A stretch of 64,000 nt of DNA from a bacterium 336/3 (GTDB lineage Bacteria; Bacteroidota; Bacteroidia; Cytophagales; Thermonemataceae), in NCBI GenBank assembly GCA_001281695.1, contig LJIE01000001.1, positions 192,107-256,106 of the forward strand, written 5' to 3'. Of the stretch, positions 9,586-18,888 are shown in pieces. Position 1 is the first letter of the stretch. Each line of letters starts with the position of its first letter. The notes beneath the pieces are model-generated. The model worked only from the letters and a program-made list of their open reading frames with translations. It was not told the DNA's origin and made no database searches. Made by a program: the position numbers and the translations under genes.

Positions 9586-10332
9586 ATGTATCAAAATAAA
9601 AAAGTAATTGTTGTTTTACCTGCTTATAATGCAGCAAAAACCTTAGAACAAACCTACCAAGAGATTCCTTTTGAGTATGTGGATGAAGTGGTTTTGGTAG
9701 ATGATGCCAGCAAAGATGACACTGTAGCTGTTGGTCAGAAGCTTGGTATCAAGCATATTGTCGTTCACGAGAAAAACAAGGGTTATGGTGGTAACCAGAA
9801 ATCTTGTTATAAAAAAGCTATGGAGTTGGGTGGGGATATTGTAATCATGTTACACCCTGATTATCAGTATACTCCAAAACTTCTGATTGCCATGATTTCC
9901 ATTATTGGAAATGATTTATATCCTGTTGTATTTGGTTCTCGCATACTGGGCAAAGGTGCTTTGAAAGGAGGAATGCCCATGTACAAATACATTGCAAACC
10001 GTTTCTTGACGTTTTCGCAAAATGTATTGATGAATCAGAAACTCTCTGAGTATCATACAGGTTATAGAGCTTTTTCGGGAGAGGTAATTAAAAGTATAGA
10101 TTTTACTTATAATTCTGATGATTTTGTGTTTGATAATCAGATGATTGCTCAAATTTTTTATAAAGGTTACGAAATTGGAGAAGTAACTTGTCCTACCAAA
10201 TATTTCAAAGAGGCTTCTTCTATCAATTTTAAGCGTAGTATGAAATACGGTTTTGGGGTTTTGGGAGTTTCGTTGAGATATTTCTTTACAAAGCTGGGGA
10301 TTTTCAAGTGGAAAGTTCTGACAGGGAAATAA
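9586..10332 (+). CDS. Family 2 glycosyltransferase (dolichyl-phosphate mannosyltransferase-like)
   Basis: A 248-residue GT-A fold transferase. The N-terminal VIVVLPAYNAAKTL, the nucleotide-binding EVVLVDDASKDDT and the metal-site-like MLHPDYQY are the standard GT2 marks, and FGSRILGKG followed by the YHTGYRAFS segment are typical of the DPM1-like branch that transfers a sugar to a lipid phosphate. No C-terminal membrane segments follow, so it is probably peripheral. The ATG at 9586 is chosen because the upstream extension from 9541 is not protein-like. A weak hairpin follows the gene. The sugar and acceptor cannot be told from sequence. Confidence 0.88.
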   Translation: MYQNKKVIVVLPAYNAAKTLEQTYQEIPFEYVDEVVLVDDASKDDTVAVGQKLGIKHIVVHEKNKGYGGNQKSCYKKAMELGGDIVIMLHPDYQYTPKLLIAMISIIGNDLYPVVFGSRILGKGALKGGMPMYKYIANRFLTFSQNVLMNQKLSEYHTGYRAFSGEVIKSIDFTYNSDDFVFDNQMIAQIFYKGYEIGEVTCPTKYFKEASSINFKRSMKYGFGVLGVSLRYFFTKLGIFKWKVLTGK

Positions 10333-10353
10333 ATTTATTGGAAATTGGAGATG

Positions 10354-10384
10354 AGAGAAAAAATTATTTAAAAGTTTTTTCTCT
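10354..10384 (+). terminator. Weak hairpin after the glycosyltransferase gene
   Basis: AGAGAAAAAA (10354-10363) pairs with TTTTTTCTCT (10375-10384) around an 11-base loop. It is A/T-dominated, so termination strength is doubtful. Confidence 0.4.
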
Positions 10385-10431
10385 TTCTTTCATTTCCTTG
10401 CATCCCATATCTCAAGTCTAATATCTAAAGT

Positions 10432-10884
10432 ATGATTGCTGTTATTCAGCGTGTAAAAAACGCATCTGTAACCATTGAGAGAAAACTCCATTCGGAAATT
10501 GGGGTAGGTTTGCTTGTTTTGTTGGGTATCGGGCAAGATGACACCCAAGAAGATATTGACTGGCTTGCCAAAAAAATTGTACAGATGCGTATTTTTTCGG
10601 ATAGCGAACAAAAAATGAACCTTTCGGTACAAGATGTGGGTGGAAATATTCTGCTTGTAAGTCAGTTTACATTATTTGCAAGCACCAAAAAAGGCAATCG
10701 TCCTTCGTTTATTGAGGCTGCCCGCCCAGAAATAGCGATTCCTCTTTACGAAAAATCTATTGCTATATTTTCTCAAGAATTAGGTAAATCCATCCAAACA
10801 GGTGAATTTGGAGCAGATATGCAAGTAAATTTACTCAATGATGGTCCTGTTACCATTATCATTGATTCTAAAAATAGGAAGTAA
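10432..10884 (+). CDS. dtd: D-aminoacyl-tRNA deacylase
   Basis: A 150-residue DTD enzyme that hydrolyses D-amino acids wrongly attached to tRNA. It begins MIAVIQRVKNASV, has the active-site motif SQFTLFA at mid-protein and the C-terminal NDGPVTI motif containing the Gly-cisPro pair that rejects L-amino acids. Length is normal for the family. It is the last gene of a rightward group before the leftward holA pair. Confidence 0.96.
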   Translation: MIAVIQRVKNASVTIERKLHSEIGVGLLVLLGIGQDDTQEDIDWLAKKIVQMRIFSDSEQKMNLSVQDVGGNILLVSQFTLFASTKKGNRPSFIEAARPEIAIPLYEKSIAIFSQELGKSIQTGEFGADMQVNLLNDGPVTIIIDSKNRK

Positions 10885-10904
10885 CTCTAATCATTTTTCA
10901 GGAG

Positions 10905-11510
10905 TTAATCTCCCCAGCCTTTTTTTAAGAATTTATATAAAATACTTGCTGGATTTACATTATCATAATCGTAATATCTACTATAAATTTTTGTATCTCC
11001 ATAAATATTTTCAAGATAAGAAATTGTAAAACTTGTGTAAAGATGATTTGTATATTTAGTACAATCTATAGTATTTTTTACTGTTTCTTTTAAATCAAAA
11101 TATTCGATTTCTTTTATTCCTTGTAATATCCAATCTTCATTCTTATGTCCTGTTCCTATCTCATAATCTTTAATATATAGCTTACCTTTTATATTTTGAG
11201 TAATTACAAGCATTTTTGGAGAACGATATTCTAATGTCCTAAAAAAATGTCCTGTCAACTCTATTATAAACATTCTATCTTTCAACTTTCCTTCTTTTTT
11301 TAAATATCTCAAAAAATCATTACGCTCAAATATTCTTAGTTCTTTATAAACATCCTTCAAAATAAACCAAGAGCTATCATTTTTACAAGTTTGATAATAG
11401 GCATCCATATTTGCTTCTGTAACATCATCCCATTTCATAACTAATTTATGAATATCATCTTTTTGAGGGGAAAAAGCTGTTAAACAGAAAATAAAAAATA
11501 TTGAGTACAT
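10905..11510 (-). CDS. Secreted protein of unknown function
   Basis: A 201-residue protein starting with a short hydrophobic signal (MYSIFFIFCLTAFSPQK). The rest is soluble and rich in charged and aromatic residues, with no motif recognised. The coding strand is very AT-rich. It lies 11 bases downstream of holA on the same strand and probably shares its transcript, but nothing links its function to DNA replication. It could be exported to the periplasm or anchored by the signal; a lipobox cysteine is not evident. Confidence 0.6.
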   Translation of the reverse strand: MYSIFFIFCLTAFSPQKDDIHKLVMKWDDVTEANMDAYYQTCKNDSSWFILKDVYKELRIFERNDFLRYLKKEGKLKDRMFIIELTGHFFRTLEYRSPKMLVITQNIKGKLYIKDYEIGTGHKNEDWILQGIKEIEYFDLKETVKNTIDCTKYTNHLYTSFTISYLENIYGDTKIYSRYYDYDNVNPASILYKFLKKGWGD

Positions 11511-11521
11511 AGACCTCTTTT

Positions 11522-12547
11522 TTAATGTAAAATCTTAAAAACCAATTCTTTGAGTATATCCCCCTCTTCCATACTTCCTGATTCTACGCCTTTGCTTTGC
11601 AGGTCGGCTTCTCGTAAGAAATGAATAATTTGTATCACTTTGGGCAAAGGGTATTTTCGGCTGGCATTTAGATAATCTTTCACAAAAAAACGATTGACAC
11701 TCAGGAGTTCAGCCAAAGCATTATCACTTTTGTCTGTGGTTTGGTGAGTAAGCAATACTTTTGTAAAAAACTGAAACAGAATGGTTACCATCGGGATAAT
11801 GGGGTTATCCTTTGGGTTTTGTGAAAAAACATGAATAATCCTATTGGCTTTGAGTATATCTTTGTCTATCAGGGTTTTCTGCAAATCGAAAATACTGTAT
11901 TCTTTACTTTGTCCTACATACTTTCTTACCAAATCTTCTTCAATTTGTTTACTTCCACCAATATTCAAGAGCATTTTATCTATTTCGCTAGCGAGCCTTG
12001 TCAAATCGCTTCCTACAAATTCGGCGAGCAGGAGGGTAGCTGTAGGTGAAATACTATATTGCTTTTGGCGAACATAACTTTCTATCCATTTGGGTATTTC
12101 GTTGTCATAGGGCTTTTTACTTTCAAGCACCACAGCGTTTTTTTCGAGGGCTTTGTAAAGGGCTTTACGTTTGTCTAATAATTTGTGTTTGTGAGCCAAT
12201 ACCAGAACTGTACTAGGAGAAGCTGTTTCTATATATTTTTGAAGCACTTTATGGGCTTCATCACTACGTAAATCGCTGGTTTCCTGAAACTCTTTGATTA
12301 TTACCACCTGTTTTTCTGCCATCATGGGGAAACGGCGGGCATTATTTACAATTTGTCCCATTTGGGAGTCCTTGCCATACATCACAACTTGATTGAATCC
12401 TTTTTCGTGTTCAGGTAGGGCGTTGGCTTCAATATAATCAGAAATTTGGTCTATATAATAAGTTTCCTCGCCATGCAAAAAGTAAATAGGAGCTATTTTT
12501 TTAGACTGTAAATCTTTGAGAATATCTTCAGGTTTTGATATAGGCAT
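11522..12547 (-). CDS. holA: DNA polymerase III delta subunit (clamp-loader wrench)
   Basis: A 341-residue delta subunit, close to the 343 residues of the E. coli protein. It opens the sliding clamp within the clamp-loader complex. Recognisable parts are the N-terminal IYFLHGEETYYIDQI stretch, the degenerate AAA+ region without a Walker A motif, the VLVLAHKHKLLDKRKALYKAL segment split around a sensor-like position, and the helical collar domain starting near EFVGSDLTRLASEIDKM. A secreted unknown follows 11 bases later. Confidence 0.92.
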   Translation of the reverse strand: MPISKPEDILKDLQSKKIAPIYFLHGEETYYIDQISDYIEANALPEHEKGFNQVVMYGKDSQMGQIVNNARRFPMMAEKQVVIIKEFQETSDLRSDEAHKVLQKYIETASPSTVLVLAHKHKLLDKRKALYKALEKNAVVLESKKPYDNEIPKWIESYVRQKQYSISPTATLLLAEFVGSDLTRLASEIDKMLLNIGGSKQIEEDLVRKYVGQSKEYSIFDLQKTLIDKDILKANRIIHVFSQNPKDNPIIPMVTILFQFFTKVLLTHQTTDKSDNALAELLSVNRFFVKDYLNASRKYPLPKVIQIIHFLREADLQSKGVESGSMEEGDILKELVFKILH

Positions 12548-12711
12548 GATGCAGTTTATTTTCTATACAAACTTATAAGGTTTGAAATTATTAATTAATC
12601 GAAATAAAAACTTATAGGCTTTGTTTTAATTCAAAAATAGATAAAAAAACGTAATTTTATACACAAAATCCCTCTAAAAAACGTTCTATTAAAAACAGAC
12701 AATCTTATCTA

Positions 12712-13764
12712 ATGAAATTTTTTAGTTATTCTATTATCGCTTATACGTTATTTTTATACAGTTGCAGTTCAGGAAATGGGAAAAGCAAGGATACTCCAAG
12801 CAATAACGCCCCTAAAAAAGAACCTCCTGTTACAGTAGAAGCTATTATTGCAACTGAAGTAGATTTTACAAGTCCTTTGGAAGTAAGTGGCTCATTACAA
12901 TCGCAAGATTTTGTAGAAATTCGTCCTGAAGCTTCTGGAAAAATTGTGGCTTTGAGTATCCCCGAAGGTAACTTTGTAGGACAAGGAACTGTACTTGGTC
13001 GCTTAAATAGTGATGATTTACAGGCTCAACTCAAAAAAAATCAAGCTCAATTAGTTCTTGCAAAAAAAAATGAAGAAAGACTCAAAAAGCTTTTGGAAGT
13101 AGGTGGTGTAAACCAACAAGAATATGACCAAGTTTTGAGCCAAGTACAAAGCCTGCAAGCTGATATAGAGTTTGTACAAGCTCAAGTCAGGAAAACTGTC
13201 ATTACAGCACCTTTTTCAGGCAAATTAGGACTTCGACAAGTGAGTTTGGGAGCTTATGTTTCTCCTAATAATATTATTGTTACACTCCAAAATACGAATA
13301 TTCAGGTAGATTTCAATGTTCCAGAACAATATATTCAAAAAATAAAACTTGGCGAAAAAGTTTCGTTGAAAGTGGAAGGTACTGAAAACTTACTCAATGC
13401 TCAGATTATTGCTATAGAACCTCAAATTAGTGCTACTACAAGAAATTTAAAGGTAAGAGCAAGGGTTGAAGGTAGTACAGAAGGCGTTTTAGGAGGTATG
13501 TTTACTCGTGTATTTGTAGGTACAGCCCAAACCCAAAAAGCTATTCTTGTACCTAGTAATGCCATTATTCCTGAAACAAGAGGCAAAAAAGTGGCTATTA
13601 TACGAAGTGGTAAGGCTATTTTTACTGATGTAGAAACAGGTGCAAGAAAAGAATCTAAAGTTCAGATTTTAAAAGGTTTAAAAGCAGGTGATACAGTAGC
13701 TACTACAGGTATTTTATTTTTAAAGCCTACAAGCCAAGTGATTGTTAAAAAAGTTATTCAATAA
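12712..13764 (+). CDS. RND efflux periplasmic adaptor (membrane fusion lipoprotein)
   Basis: A 350-residue HlyD/AcrA-type adaptor that links an inner-membrane RND pump to an outer-membrane channel. It has a lipoprotein signal (lipobox LYSC, Cys18), the lipoyl half-motif EIRPEASGKIVALSIPEGNF, a coiled-coil hairpin at about residues 100-150, the second lipoyl half with ITAPFSGKLGLRQVS, and beta-barrel and membrane-proximal domains. The pump gene starts 7 bases after its stop codon. No outer-membrane TolC-like gene is adjacent, so the channel must be encoded elsewhere. Confidence 0.93.
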   Translation: MKFFSYSIIAYTLFLYSCSSGNGKSKDTPSNNAPKKEPPVTVEAIIATEVDFTSPLEVSGSLQSQDFVEIRPEASGKIVALSIPEGNFVGQGTVLGRLNSDDLQAQLKKNQAQLVLAKKNEERLKKLLEVGGVNQQEYDQVLSQVQSLQADIEFVQAQVRKTVITAPFSGKLGLRQVSLGAYVSPNNIIVTLQNTNIQVDFNVPEQYIQKIKLGEKVSLKVEGTENLLNAQIIAIEPQISATTRNLKVRARVEGSTEGVLGGMFTRVFVGTAQTQKAILVPSNAIIPETRGKKVAIIRSGKAIFTDVETGARKESKVQILKGLKAGDTVATTGILFLKPTSQVIVKKVIQ

Positions 13765-13771
13765 TAGAGTT

Positions 13772-16700
13772 ATGAGTTTAGCATCATTTAGTTTACGCCG
13801 TCCAGTTTTTGCAGTAGTCATGTCTATTATTCTCATGCTATTTGGCGGGATTGGCTATAAATTCTTGAGTGTCAGGGATTATCCAGCTATAGATCCTCCT
13901 GTGATTACTGTACGAACATCATACACAGGAGCCAATGCTGATATTATTGAAAGCCAGATTACAGAACCTTTGGAAAAAGCGATTAATGGTATTCAGGGTG
14001 TTCGGACTATTTCTTCTACCAGTTCGCAAGGGAGTAGCACTATTACTGTAGAGTTCAATTTGGATGTAGATTTGGAGGCTGCTGCCAATGATGTTCGTGA
14101 TAAAGCTTCGCAGGCTACACGCCAATTGCCACAAGATTTGGATGCACCTCCAGTTGTTTCAAAAGCTGATGCTTCAGCAGACCCGATTATCATATTGGCA
14201 GTACAAAGTACAAAATTTAATATCTTAGAAATCAACGATTTTGCAGCAAATGTTCTACAAGAAAAATTGCAAACCATACCTGATGTCAGTCGTATTAATA
14301 TTTTTGGTGATAAACGCTATGCTATGCGTCTGTGGTTTAAACCTGAAAGAATGCAGGCATACAATGTTACCATCAATGACATCCAACAAGCTCTCAATCG
14401 AGAAAATATAGAAATTCCTGGTGGTAAAGTATTTGGGAATAAAACGGAACTTACCATTAAGACTATTGGTAAGCTTTCTACAGAAGCAGACTTTGAAAAT
14501 GTTGTGATTCGTTCCACACAAGATGGTATTATACGCCTCAAAGATATAGCAGGTGTAGAATTGGGTACAGAAATAGAAGAAACCAATTGGAAACTAAATG
14601 GAAATGGAGGTTTAGCTCTGGCTATTATTCCACAACCAGGGTCTAATTATGTTAAAATTTCAGAAGAGTTTAACAAACGTTTAGAAGAGCTCAAAAAAGA
14701 AATTCCTGAACATATTCGTTTTCAAGTTCTTTTCGACTCAACCAAATATATCAAGCAATCTATTGTAGAAGTAGCTGAAACACTGTTAATTGCCTTTGGA
14801 TTAGTGGTGTTAATTATTTATTTATTTTTCCGTAATTGGCTCATAGCCATTCGCCCTCTCATTGATATTCCAGTTTCGTTGATAGCGACATTTTTCATTA
14901 TGTATTTGGCCGGCTATTCTATCAATATTCTTACCATGCTGGGTATTGTGCTTGCAACAGGGCTTGTCGTAGATGATGGTATAGTCGTTACAGAGAATAT
15001 TTTCAGAAAATTAGAACAAGGCTATCCAATCCAAAAAGCAGCCAAAGAAGGCAGTAACGAGATTTTATTTGCTGTTATTTCTACTTCTATTACACTTGCA
15101 GTTGTATTTTTACCCATTTTGTTCTTACAAGGTTTTGTAGGTTCTTTATTCAAAGAGTTTGGAGTAGTGGTAGCTGGAGCTGTACTTATTTCAGCTTTTG
15201 TATCACTTACACTCACACCTGTTTTGAATGTTTGGCTCAATAAAAAAGATGATAAACCCTCTTGGTTTTATAGAGTTACAGAACCTTTTTACGAAAAAAT
15301 GGAATCAGGGTATAAAAGTACTTTACAAGCTTTTGTAAAAGTTAAGTTTATAGCTTTCGTGATTATTGGTGTTTGTATGGGAGCAATTTATTGGCTGTTT
15401 ACAACTTTACCCTCAGAGTTAGCACCTATGGAAGATAGAAGCAATTTTCGTTTGAGTGTAACTGCTCCAGAAGGTACATCTTTCGATTATATGTCAGATT
15501 ATGTAGATAGATTTGCTACATTTTTAAAAGATTCTATTCCTGAAGCAAAACTAGTATTTAGTTCAACGGCAGCTACTTTTGCAGGAGGTAGTACAAATTC
15601 TGCATTTTTAAGAGCAATCTTAACAGAACCCAATGAACGTACTCGTTCACAAAAAGAACTAGTTGACTATACCAATAAAAAGCTATCACAGTTTAATGAT
15701 GGGCGTATTTTTGTAGTTCAAGAACAAACTATTTCTGTAGGTTTAGGTTCAAGAGGTGCTTTGCCTGTTCAGTTTGTTATACAAAATTTTGACTTTGAGA
15801 AAATCAAATCTGTTATTCCCAAATTTTTGGAAGAAGCTAGAAAAAGTGGAACGTTTCAAGCTGTAGATGTCAACCTAAAATTCAATAAACCTGAAATTGA
15901 AATTACAGTAGATAGACTCAAAGCCAAAGACTTAGGCGTTACAACTGCCGATATAGCTGAAGCACTACAAGCAGCTTATAGTGGTAGAAGAATTGGTTAC
16001 TTTTTGATGAATGGCAAACAGTATCAGGTCATTGGGCAAGTAAGTAGAGAAAATAGAGATGAGCCAACAGATTTGAGTAGTATTTATATTCGTAACAATC
16101 GTAATGAGCTTGTACAGCTTAGTACACTTGTAAGCATTAAAGAAACCAGTAATCCTCCTCAGTTATTCCATTACAATCGTTATAAATCTGCTACGATTTC
16201 AGCATCTTTAGCTCCAAGTAAAACAATTGGGGACGGAATAACTGCCATGCAAGCCATTGGTAAAAATTTATTAGATGATACTTTTGCTACTTCTCTTTCA
16301 GGACCATCCAGAGATTATGCTGAAAGTTCGTCCAACACATCTTTTGCATTTTTATTAGCTTTATTATTGATTTACTTGGTCTTAGCTGCTCAGTTTGAGA
16401 GTTTTATTGATCCACTTATCATCATGTTTACAGTACCTTTAGCACTTGCAGGAGCATTATTAAGTCTTTGGATCTTTGGACAAACTGTGAATATTTTTTC
16501 TCAGATTGGCATGATTATGCTCATTGGTTTGGTTACTAAAAACGGTATTTTGATTGTAGAATTTGCAAACCAGAAACGAGAACATGGTACACCAAAATTG
16601 GAAGCTCTTTTGGAAGCCTCTAAGCAGCGTTTACGCCCCATCCTGATGACTTCATTGGCTACCATGCTGGGTGCATTGCCCATTGCCCTTTCATTGGGTG

Positions 16701-16849
16701 CTGCTGCCCAAAGTCGTATGCCTTTGGGAATTGTAATTGTTGGAGGGCTTTTATTTAGTTTAGTCCTAACATTGTATGTAATTCCTGCTATTTATATGTA
16801 TTTATCACGCAAAAAACAAGTTCATAATAAAGAACTCGAAAGGGTCTAA
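13772..16849 (+). CDS. RND family multidrug efflux transporter (AcrB-like)
   Basis: A 1025-residue inner-membrane proton/drug antiporter with two repeats of six membrane helices and two large periplasmic loops. It starts MSLASFSLRRPVFAVVMSI at the ATG at 13772; the in-frame codon at 13742 overlaps the adaptor gene and is not used. The TM4 proton-relay pair is present in GLVVDDGIVVTENI, and the TM10 lysine in GLVTKNGILIVEFAN. The FRNW and LAAQFESF segments are the usual HAE1 features. It is translationally close to the adaptor gene. Substrates cannot be predicted from sequence. Confidence 0.94.
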   Translation: MSLASFSLRRPVFAVVMSIILMLFGGIGYKFLSVRDYPAIDPPVITVRTSYTGANADIIESQITEPLEKAINGIQGVRTISSTSSQGSSTITVEFNLDVDLEAAANDVRDKASQATRQLPQDLDAPPVVSKADASADPIIILAVQSTKFNILEINDFAANVLQEKLQTIPDVSRINIFGDKRYAMRLWFKPERMQAYNVTINDIQQALNRENIEIPGGKVFGNKTELTIKTIGKLSTEADFENVVIRSTQDGIIRLKDIAGVELGTEIEETNWKLNGNGGLALAIIPQPGSNYVKISEEFNKRLEELKKEIPEHIRFQVLFDSTKYIKQSIVEVAETLLIAFGLVVLIIYLFFRNWLIAIRPLIDIPVSLIATFFIMYLAGYSINILTMLGIVLATGLVVDDGIVVTENIFRKLEQGYPIQKAAKEGSNEILFAVISTSITLAVVFLPILFLQGFVGSLFKEFGVVVAGAVLISAFVSLTLTPVLNVWLNKKDDKPSWFYRVTEPFYEKMESGYKSTLQAFVKVKFIAFVIIGVCMGAIYWLFTTLPSELAPMEDRSNFRLSVTAPEGTSFDYMSDYVDRFATFLKDSIPEAKLVFSSTAATFAGGSTNSAFLRAILTEPNERTRSQKELVDYTNKKLSQFNDGRIFVVQEQTISVGLGSRGALPVQFVIQNFDFEKIKSVIPKFLEEARKSGTFQAVDVNLKFNKPEIEITVDRLKAKDLGVTTADIAEALQAAYSGRRIGYFLMNGKQYQVIGQVSRENRDEPTDLSSIYIRNNRNELVQLSTLVSIKETSNPPQLFHYNRYKSATISASLAPSKTIGDGITAMQAIGKNLLDDTFATSLSGPSRDYAESSSNTSFAFLLALLLIYLVLAAQFESFIDPLIIMFTVPLALAGALLSLWIFGQTVNIFSQIGMIMLIGLVTKNGILIVEFANQKREHGTPKLEALLEASKQRLRPILMTSLATMLGALPIALSLGAAAQSRMPLGIVIVGGLLFSLVLTLYVIPAIYMYLSRKKQVHNKELERV

Positions 16850-16917
16850 AATTTCTTGGCATTTTTCTTGTTATAGCCAGTTGTATCCTTTATACCTTTT
16901 CCTCTAAAATATTTTTT

Positions 16918-18465
16918 ATGCAGAACTATCAAATTCTTTGGGCTGATGATGAAATCGATTTGCTCAAGCCACATATTCTTTTTTTAAAACAAAAAGGATA
17001 CGAAGTAACTCCTGTCAATAGTGGTTCAGATGCTTTAGATTTATTTCAAGAGCGAAATTTTGATGTTATATTTTTAGATGAAAATATGCCTGGAATGAGT
17101 GGTTTAGAAACTTTGAGCCAAATGAAAACCATTAAACCTCATATTCCTGTAGTGATGATTACTAAAAGTGAAGAGGAGTATATCATGGAGGAAGCTATTG
17201 GAGCAAAAATTTCAGATTATCTTATTAAACCTCTCAATCCCAACCAAATATTACTTTCTGTAAAGAAAATTTTAGAAAATAAACGTATCATTAGCGAAAA
17301 AACAAATCTCAATTATCAACAAGATTTTAGGAATTTAGCAATGGCTTTTGGTGATAATCTTGACCATGAAGAATGGGGAGATGTTTATAAAAAACTTGTA
17401 CACTGGGAGTTGGCTTTGGAGCAATCTGAAGATAAAAGTATGAGAGAAGTTTTAGAAATGCAAAAGAGTGAGGCAAATACCAATTTTACAAAGTTTATTT
17501 GTAAAAATTATGAAAGTTGGCTCAACGATCCTTCAGCTAACAAACCCCTTCTTTCTCATCAGCTTTTTAAGAAAAAAGTTTTCCCTAATTTTGAAGATAA
17601 AACATTTTTCATTCTGATAGATAATCTCCGTTATGATCAATGGAGAATTTTAGCACCTATTATTGGTGAGTACTTCAATATTGAAGAAGAAAGTCTTTAT
17701 TACTCTATTCTACCAACTACTACAGCTTATGCTCGTAATGCTATTTTTGCAGGCATGATGCCTTCAGATATGGAAAAGTATTATCCTCAATTGTGGAAAG
17801 GAGAAGATGATGAAGAAGGGAAAAATCTTCATGAAGAAGACTTTTTGAGAAAACAAGTAGAAAAAAACAAACTCAATCTCAAAGTTTCTTACAATAAAAT
17901 TATCACCAATACACAAGGAAAAAGCCTTGTTGATAATTTTAAAAACCTCATGCATCACGATTTGAATGTAATTGTTTACAATTTTGTAGATATGCTTTCG
18001 CATGCTCGTACAGATATGCAGATGATTCGAGAGTTAGCTCCTGACGAGGCCGCTTATCGTTCTATTACAAAATCGTGGTTTATGCACTCACCTCTACTTG
18101 AGCTAGTTAAAAGAGTTGCAGATGCAAAAGGAAGACTTATTATTACGACTGACCACGGAACAATTCGAGTGAAACGTCCTTTCAAGATTATTGGAGATAA
18201 AAATGTAAATACTAATTTAAGATATAAACAAGGTAAAAACCTGAGCTTTGGCGATAAAGAAGTTTTTGATGCTCGTAAGCCTGAAAAACTATTTTTACCA
18301 AAACCCAATATATCAACCACTTATGTGTTTGCTGTGGAAGATTATTTCTTTGCTTACCCTAATAACTACAACTATTATGTAAGCTATTTTAAAGATACAT
18401 TTCAACATGGTGGTATTTCTATGGAAGAAATGATTATTCCATTTATAACCTTAAAATCTAAATAA
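16918..18465 (+). CDS. porX: PorX-type response regulator with PglZ phosphatase domain
   Basis: A 515-residue protein with an N-terminal receiver (acidic pair Asp10/Asp11, phosphoacceptor Asp54 in FLDENMPGMSG, KPLNP lysine) and a C-terminal PglZ/alkaline-phosphatase-fold domain with LIDNLRYDQW, the SILPTTTAYARNA threonine and the metal-site TTDHGTIRV. This architecture is PorX, which with the kinase PorY and sigma factor SigP controls type IX secretion genes in Bacteroidota and hydrolyses oligonucleotides. porY is not adjacent, as is common. A small unknown gene follows after 5 bases. Confidence 0.93.
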   Translation: MQNYQILWADDEIDLLKPHILFLKQKGYEVTPVNSGSDALDLFQERNFDVIFLDENMPGMSGLETLSQMKTIKPHIPVVMITKSEEEYIMEEAIGAKISDYLIKPLNPNQILLSVKKILENKRIISEKTNLNYQQDFRNLAMAFGDNLDHEEWGDVYKKLVHWELALEQSEDKSMREVLEMQKSEANTNFTKFICKNYESWLNDPSANKPLLSHQLFKKKVFPNFEDKTFFILIDNLRYDQWRILAPIIGEYFNIEEESLYYSILPTTTAYARNAIFAGMMPSDMEKYYPQLWKGEDDEEGKNLHEEDFLRKQVEKNKLNLKVSYNKIITNTQGKSLVDNFKNLMHHDLNVIVYNFVDMLSHARTDMQMIRELAPDEAAYRSITKSWFMHSPLLELVKRVADAKGRLIITTDHGTIRVKRPFKIIGDKNVNTNLRYKQGKNLSFGDKEVFDARKPEKLFLPKPNISTTYVFAVEDYFFAYPNNYNYYVSYFKDTFQHGGISMEEMIIPFITLKSK

Positions 18466-18470
18466 AAATA

Positions 18471-18857
18471 ATGGGTTTTCATTATTATAATTACAGCATT
18501 TGGGTTGAAAAAGATGCTGATTTTTCAATGGAGAAGCTAAAGAATATTTTAGAAAATGTTGATTTCTTGAAAAAACCTGATGTTTCTATTCAGTTACAAA
18601 ATAAAAAAATAACCATAGTTTTAGGTAATTATCATATTTGGTTGCCTTTTATGCAGGATTCTTTTGTAGAGCAAGAAGCTCAGGAATCGTCAGAGAGACA
18701 TCCTTGTCTCAAAAACTGCAATGCTCGAATTGATATGTATGCAGAAGACGATCCTGATGAAAAATTTTATAATCAACAACTTATACTTGTAGAAACCATA
18801 GGTAATTTAAAAGGAACTCACATTTATGATCCTTATTTGGGAGAATGGATGAACTAA
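18471..18857 (+). CDS. Small cytosolic protein of unknown function downstream of porX
   Basis: A 128-residue soluble protein without signal peptide or membrane helix. The N-terminal half reads like a small alpha/beta domain (HYYNYSIWVEKD...), the C-terminal part contains a conserved-looking RHPCLKNCNARIDMY segment with two cysteines and an acidic DDPDEKFY stretch. No family was recognised. It starts only 5 bases after porX, so the two are almost surely co-transcribed, and it is followed by a terminator. A link to PorX signalling is an inference from position alone. Confidence 0.7.
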   Translation: MGFHYYNYSIWVEKDADFSMEKLKNILENVDFLKKPDVSIQLQNKKITIVLGNYHIWLPFMQDSFVEQEAQESSERHPCLKNCNARIDMYAEDDPDEKFYNQQLILVETIGNLKGTHIYDPYLGEWMN

Positions 18858-18858
18858 A

Positions 18859-18884
18859 AAAGCCCCAAATTAATTTGGGGCTTT
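18859..18884. terminator. Bidirectional terminator between the porX unit and htpG
   Basis: AAAGCCCCAAAT (18859-18870) pairs with ATTTGGGGCTTT (18873-18884) with a two-base loop, flanked by A and T runs. It lies between convergent genes. Confidence 0.88.
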
Positions 18885-18888
18885 GCTT

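Noticed and set aside
10882-10907. Inverted repeat TAACTC / GAGTTA after dtd as a terminator
   Set aside because: Only six base pairs, a long loop and no T run.
18471-18857. Two-cysteine segment RHPCLKNCNARID as a zinc ribbon or thioredoxin motif
   Set aside because: The spacing CxxxC with only one pair of cysteines and no matching second pair or thioredoxin context does not support either.
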